Positions 61,712 through 64,000 of a stretch of 64,000 bases of DNA are shown one piece after another. The stretch's first letter is position 1, and the number at the start of each line of letters is the position of its first letter. A program made the position numbers and the translations under genes. The notes under the pieces were generated by a model, which was not told the origin of the DNA, ran no database searches, and was given only the letters and a program-made list of their open reading frames with translations. This DNA is from Lachnospiraceae bacterium MC2017 (GTDB lineage Bacteria; Bacillota; Clostridia; Lachnospirales; Lachnospiraceae). Location: contig JNJK01000015.1 of the NCBI GenBank assembly GCA_000701625.1, forward strand, positions 1 through 64,000. Direction: 5' to 3'.

Positions 61712-64000
61712 TTACTGCCTTTTTCTCAAATTTTTAATAATTCCTATATTAAAGATCCCTATCAAAATGACAACTATTACAGCCACAACTCCGCCTATCA
61801 GTCCAGCCCGTACATATGGTGTTTCATAATGAAGTTCTATTTTATGACTTCCGGGTTTAAGCTCCAGTGCCATAAAGAACACATTTGCAGGAATGATCTC
61901 TGTTTCAGTTCCATCAACATATGCTTTCCACCCTTTCATATAAGGGATCGACAAAACAAGAGCCTTCGGCTTTGTAACCGTTATTTTTCCGGAAAGGCAG
62001 TTGACACCTTCCTCTATATCTGTCAGTACTTCCTGTCCGAACTTATCCTGTGCATCCAGGACATTGGATAAAGGCGACGCAACTACATCAAATTTTTCAA
62101 ACGTATAGGTTCCGGGATTACGAAATGTTACGGTAATCTCCTCAGGAGCAGAATCGCTATAGCCTATATTTGCCAAAAAGTCATGCCGTCCACTGTAAAC
62201 ATCGCTATTAGCCGTAAGAATTCCTACTATACTCTGCCTTTCCCCATCATTAAAGAGTATCGTACTTTCTTTATCTGACGTATAAAAGGCATCCTCTGCA
62301 TAGACCTTTTGTTTTTCATATGCGGTAAGCTGAGACCATGCGCCGGCATCATATGTATCCTTCTGTCTCATGCCTTTAAATTTCAGATTTTTAAATAATA
62401 CATGGAGCTCTGCGTCTTTGGCACTCTTTAATTTAAGGGTCAGCGAACCTCCATGACGGATCACAAAAGAATTCTCAGTAACTTCTGCATTTCCTTTTGT
62501 TACAACATCCTCTAATACCGACACCGCATCATCCTTAACCGATGCCTCAGGAAGACTGCTATGTTCCATGACGGCACCTGTCAATAAAGCTGCTTCTCTC
62601 TCTGTTTCCGACATCTCGGAAAACTTATCATAAGGTATATAGCTGTCACAGGTAAAGCCGACCGGAAGCGCATCAGGATTCTTCCACACCGTAACATGAC
62701 CTACTGATGTATCTCCCTCTGCCGCTTTTTCCTTAAAGAGCGGCGGAACCATTTTTTCAGAATCTTCATTTGAGAGATAATACTTTACACCAGTCAGAAG
62801 TTCTAAAAGACTTCTGCGCTCCACTCCATCATAATGCCACTCCTCTGTAACATTAAAATAGAGCTTATTTAAGAAATCGGAGCTTGATGCATCTGTTAAT
62901 GAAAAATACAAACGGTTTGTGTACTTTTTCCTTAAGATCGATGAGTTTATGGTAATCGGTAATGATGATTCATCTATCCTGTAAAAGCTGCTATCGTTAA
63001 CTTCGTTTAATACCTCATCCGCATTTTCTTCAAGAAGATTTTTGTCTGCAGCATTGAAGTCAAAATAATTTCCCAACGAATCATTCTCTACTACAGAATA
63101 CCGGTATTTACCATTTGCAGCTATTGATACCATCAGCAGTATCATCAGGATCATCGTACGAGCGGTATTATCTTTCCAAAGACCGATGTTCGCCATCATT
63201 AATGCAGCAGCACATATCAGTATCAGAAAACAGGTAATGCTTTCTGCATTTCTTGTAATGGAAAAGGATAAAAGCAACACAGACAGACATATTGATGTGA
63301 TAAGTATCCTCTTTTTTTCTGTTTCACTTATCTTGTCCAGATCAGGAAGAACCTTTGCAGCGATCATCCCGACTATCATCGAATATCCCCATGTCCACCT
63401 ATTCGTAACATATGAAAAGCCAGTGAGTGCAAAGGCACACGCCGGAATCATAAGCATTGCTGTTCCAATAATGAAGATAGCCCTGTAACTTTGCCACTTT
63501 TTTTCTTTATGAAAAAACAGAGTTATTACAGCGAGCATTCCTATCGCCGTATAGCCCATAAGTGTCCAGTATCCCGGACGCTGAGTATTCATGAAATTTG
63601 AAAAAAACTTTACATAGTATGAAAGGTCATATAGTAACGGAACTGCATGCTTTGAGTTGAATCTTCCTGAGTTAAGCGTTGCCAGTATAAGCGGCAGCAT
63701 TATTGGAAGTGACAGCATCACGCCCACAATTCCCGCACCTGTAAATCTTCCAATAACAGGTATCAGTTCCCTAATATTTATCTTTTTATAGATCGTTATA
63801 TAACGGAATACACAGTAAATAACCAGCAGAACTGCCTGCATGTAAAAGAAATAATAGTTACTTATCGCGGCTATCCCTACTGCCAATATAAACGGAATCG
63901 GATTTTTCTTTTGGAAGATCCGCTCAGCTCCATATAAGATCCATGGAAACCATGCTACAGGAAGCAGGAAACATGAATGCATTATGCCAAGTACCATTGG
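61712..64000 (-). CDS. YfhO-family membrane protein, partial (N-terminus off window)
   Basis: The reading frame runs off the window end; 762 codons are visible. The first 330 residues are polytopic. A long extracytoplasmic region follows (about 330-715). A final helix (about 725-745) comes after the closing motif of the YfhO family (ALVLSIPYMKGWKAYVDG and LKPGSHKIELHYETPYV). YfhO proteins are linked to glycosylation of lipoteichoic acid and other surface polymers and often use lipid-linked sugars. It precedes the ThDP gene by 113 bp. The true start and length cannot be told. Confidence 0.85.
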   Translation of the reverse strand, partial: PMVLGIMHSCFLLPVAWFPWILYGAERIFQKKNPIPFILAVGIAAISNYYFFYMQAVLLVIYCVFRYITIYKKINIRELIPVIGRFTGAGIVGVMLSLPIMLPLILATLNSGRFNSKHAVPLLYDLSYYVKFFSNFMNTQRPGYWTLMGYTAIGMLAVITLFFHKEKKWQSYRAIFIIGTAMLMIPACAFALTGFSYVTNRWTWGYSMIVGMIAAKVLPDLDKISETEKKRILITSICLSVLLLSFSITRNAESITCFLILICAAALMMANIGLWKDNTARTMILMILLMVSIAANGKYRYSVVENDSLGNYFDFNAADKNLLEENADEVLNEVNDSSFYRIDESSLPITINSSILRKKYTNRLYFSLTDASSSDFLNKLYFNVTEEWHYDGVERRSLLELLTGVKYYLSNEDSEKMVPPLFKEKAAEGDTSVGHVTVWKNPDALPVGFTCDSYIPYDKFSEMSETEREAALLTGAVMEHSSLPEASVKDDAVSVLEDVVTKGNAEVTENSFVIRHGGSLTLKLKSAKDAELHVLFKNLKFKGMRQKDTYDAGAWSQLTAYEKQKVYAEDAFYTSDKESTILFNDGERQSIVGILTANSDVYSGRHDFLANIGYSDSAPEEITVTFRNPGTYTFEKFDVVASPLSNVLDAQDKFGQEVLTDIEEGVNCLSGKITVTKPKALVLSIPYMKGWKAYVDGTETEIIPANVFFMALELKPGSHKIELHYETPYVRAGLIGGVVAVIVVILIGIFNIGIIKNLRKRQ

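Noticed and set aside
1-64000. tRNA or rRNA genes, CRISPR arrays, insertion sequences and prophage genes
   Set aside because: No characteristic T-arm patterns, regularly spaced repeats, transposase or phage genes were recognised; a covariance-model scan would be needed to exclude small RNAs.

Overview
The window is a stretch of chromosome from an anaerobic, butyrate-forming Lachnospiraceae-type Firmicute, most likely Butyrivibrio or Pseudobutyrivibrio. Three things support this: strong GGAGG-type ribosome sites; the gene order thl-crt-hbd-bcd-etfB-etfA together with a separate ptb-buk pair (I recall this arrangement from Butyrivibrio but could not check it); and a large gram-positive surface-polysaccharide region. 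Nearly all genes lie on the minus strand. No rRNA, tRNA, CRISPR array, insertion sequence or prophage gene was recognised.

Region 1 (1-9.7 kb) is housekeeping: tex; an ACT-protein/hom/lysC operon for the aspartate family of amino acids; prfB, which lacks the programmed frameshift; and secA. Region 2 (9.8-24 kb) is the butyrate pathway in two operons. The thl operon makes butyryl-CoA from acetyl-CoA, and ptb-buk converts butyryl-CoA to butyrate and ATP. Both promoters carry sequences resembling the operator of the redox repressor Rex. Several intercistronic spaces hold hairpins, and the etfB-etfA space holds a tandem 160-bp multi-hairpin repeat. Between the two butyrate operons sits a four-gene cassette, cotH/VTC/DUF4956/cotH, which joins CotH-type protein kinases with a polyphosphate-polymerase fold. 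The hibernation factor hpf follows.

Region 3 (25-39 kb) appears to handle carrier-protein chemistry and surface acylation. A plus-strand operon encodes an FkbH-like HAD enzyme, a VOC-fold protein, a methyltransferase and an acyl carrier protein. Opposite it lie two MBOAT O-acyltransferases, each adjoining a membrane-anchored SGNH-like protein, and a second carrier protein. The second set resembles DltD-DltB-DltC without the adenylating enzyme DltA. One untested idea is that FkbH supplies a glyceryl-type group in place of D-alanine. A secreted protein of unknown function, a TupA-like ATP-grasp protein, and a gene-free AT-rich stretch with a cluster of DnaA boxes complete this region.

Region 4 (39-64 kb) is cell-wall and capsule biology. 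It has an SH3/NlpC-P60 hydrolase with a long leader. A nine-gene operon follows, encoding a CapA-like protein, TviB/WbpO- and TviC/WbpP-like enzymes (toward UDP-GalNAcA), NeuB, NeuC and NeuA (toward a CMP-nonulosonate), two more SGNH proteins and a lamin-tail CotH protein. Next are a lone radical SAM gene and a second run encoding three GT2 glycosyltransferases, one GT8, one GT-C, a ThDP enzyme and the end of a YfhO-like protein cut by the window edge. Together this looks like an acidic, nonulosonate-containing, O-acylated surface glycan locus.
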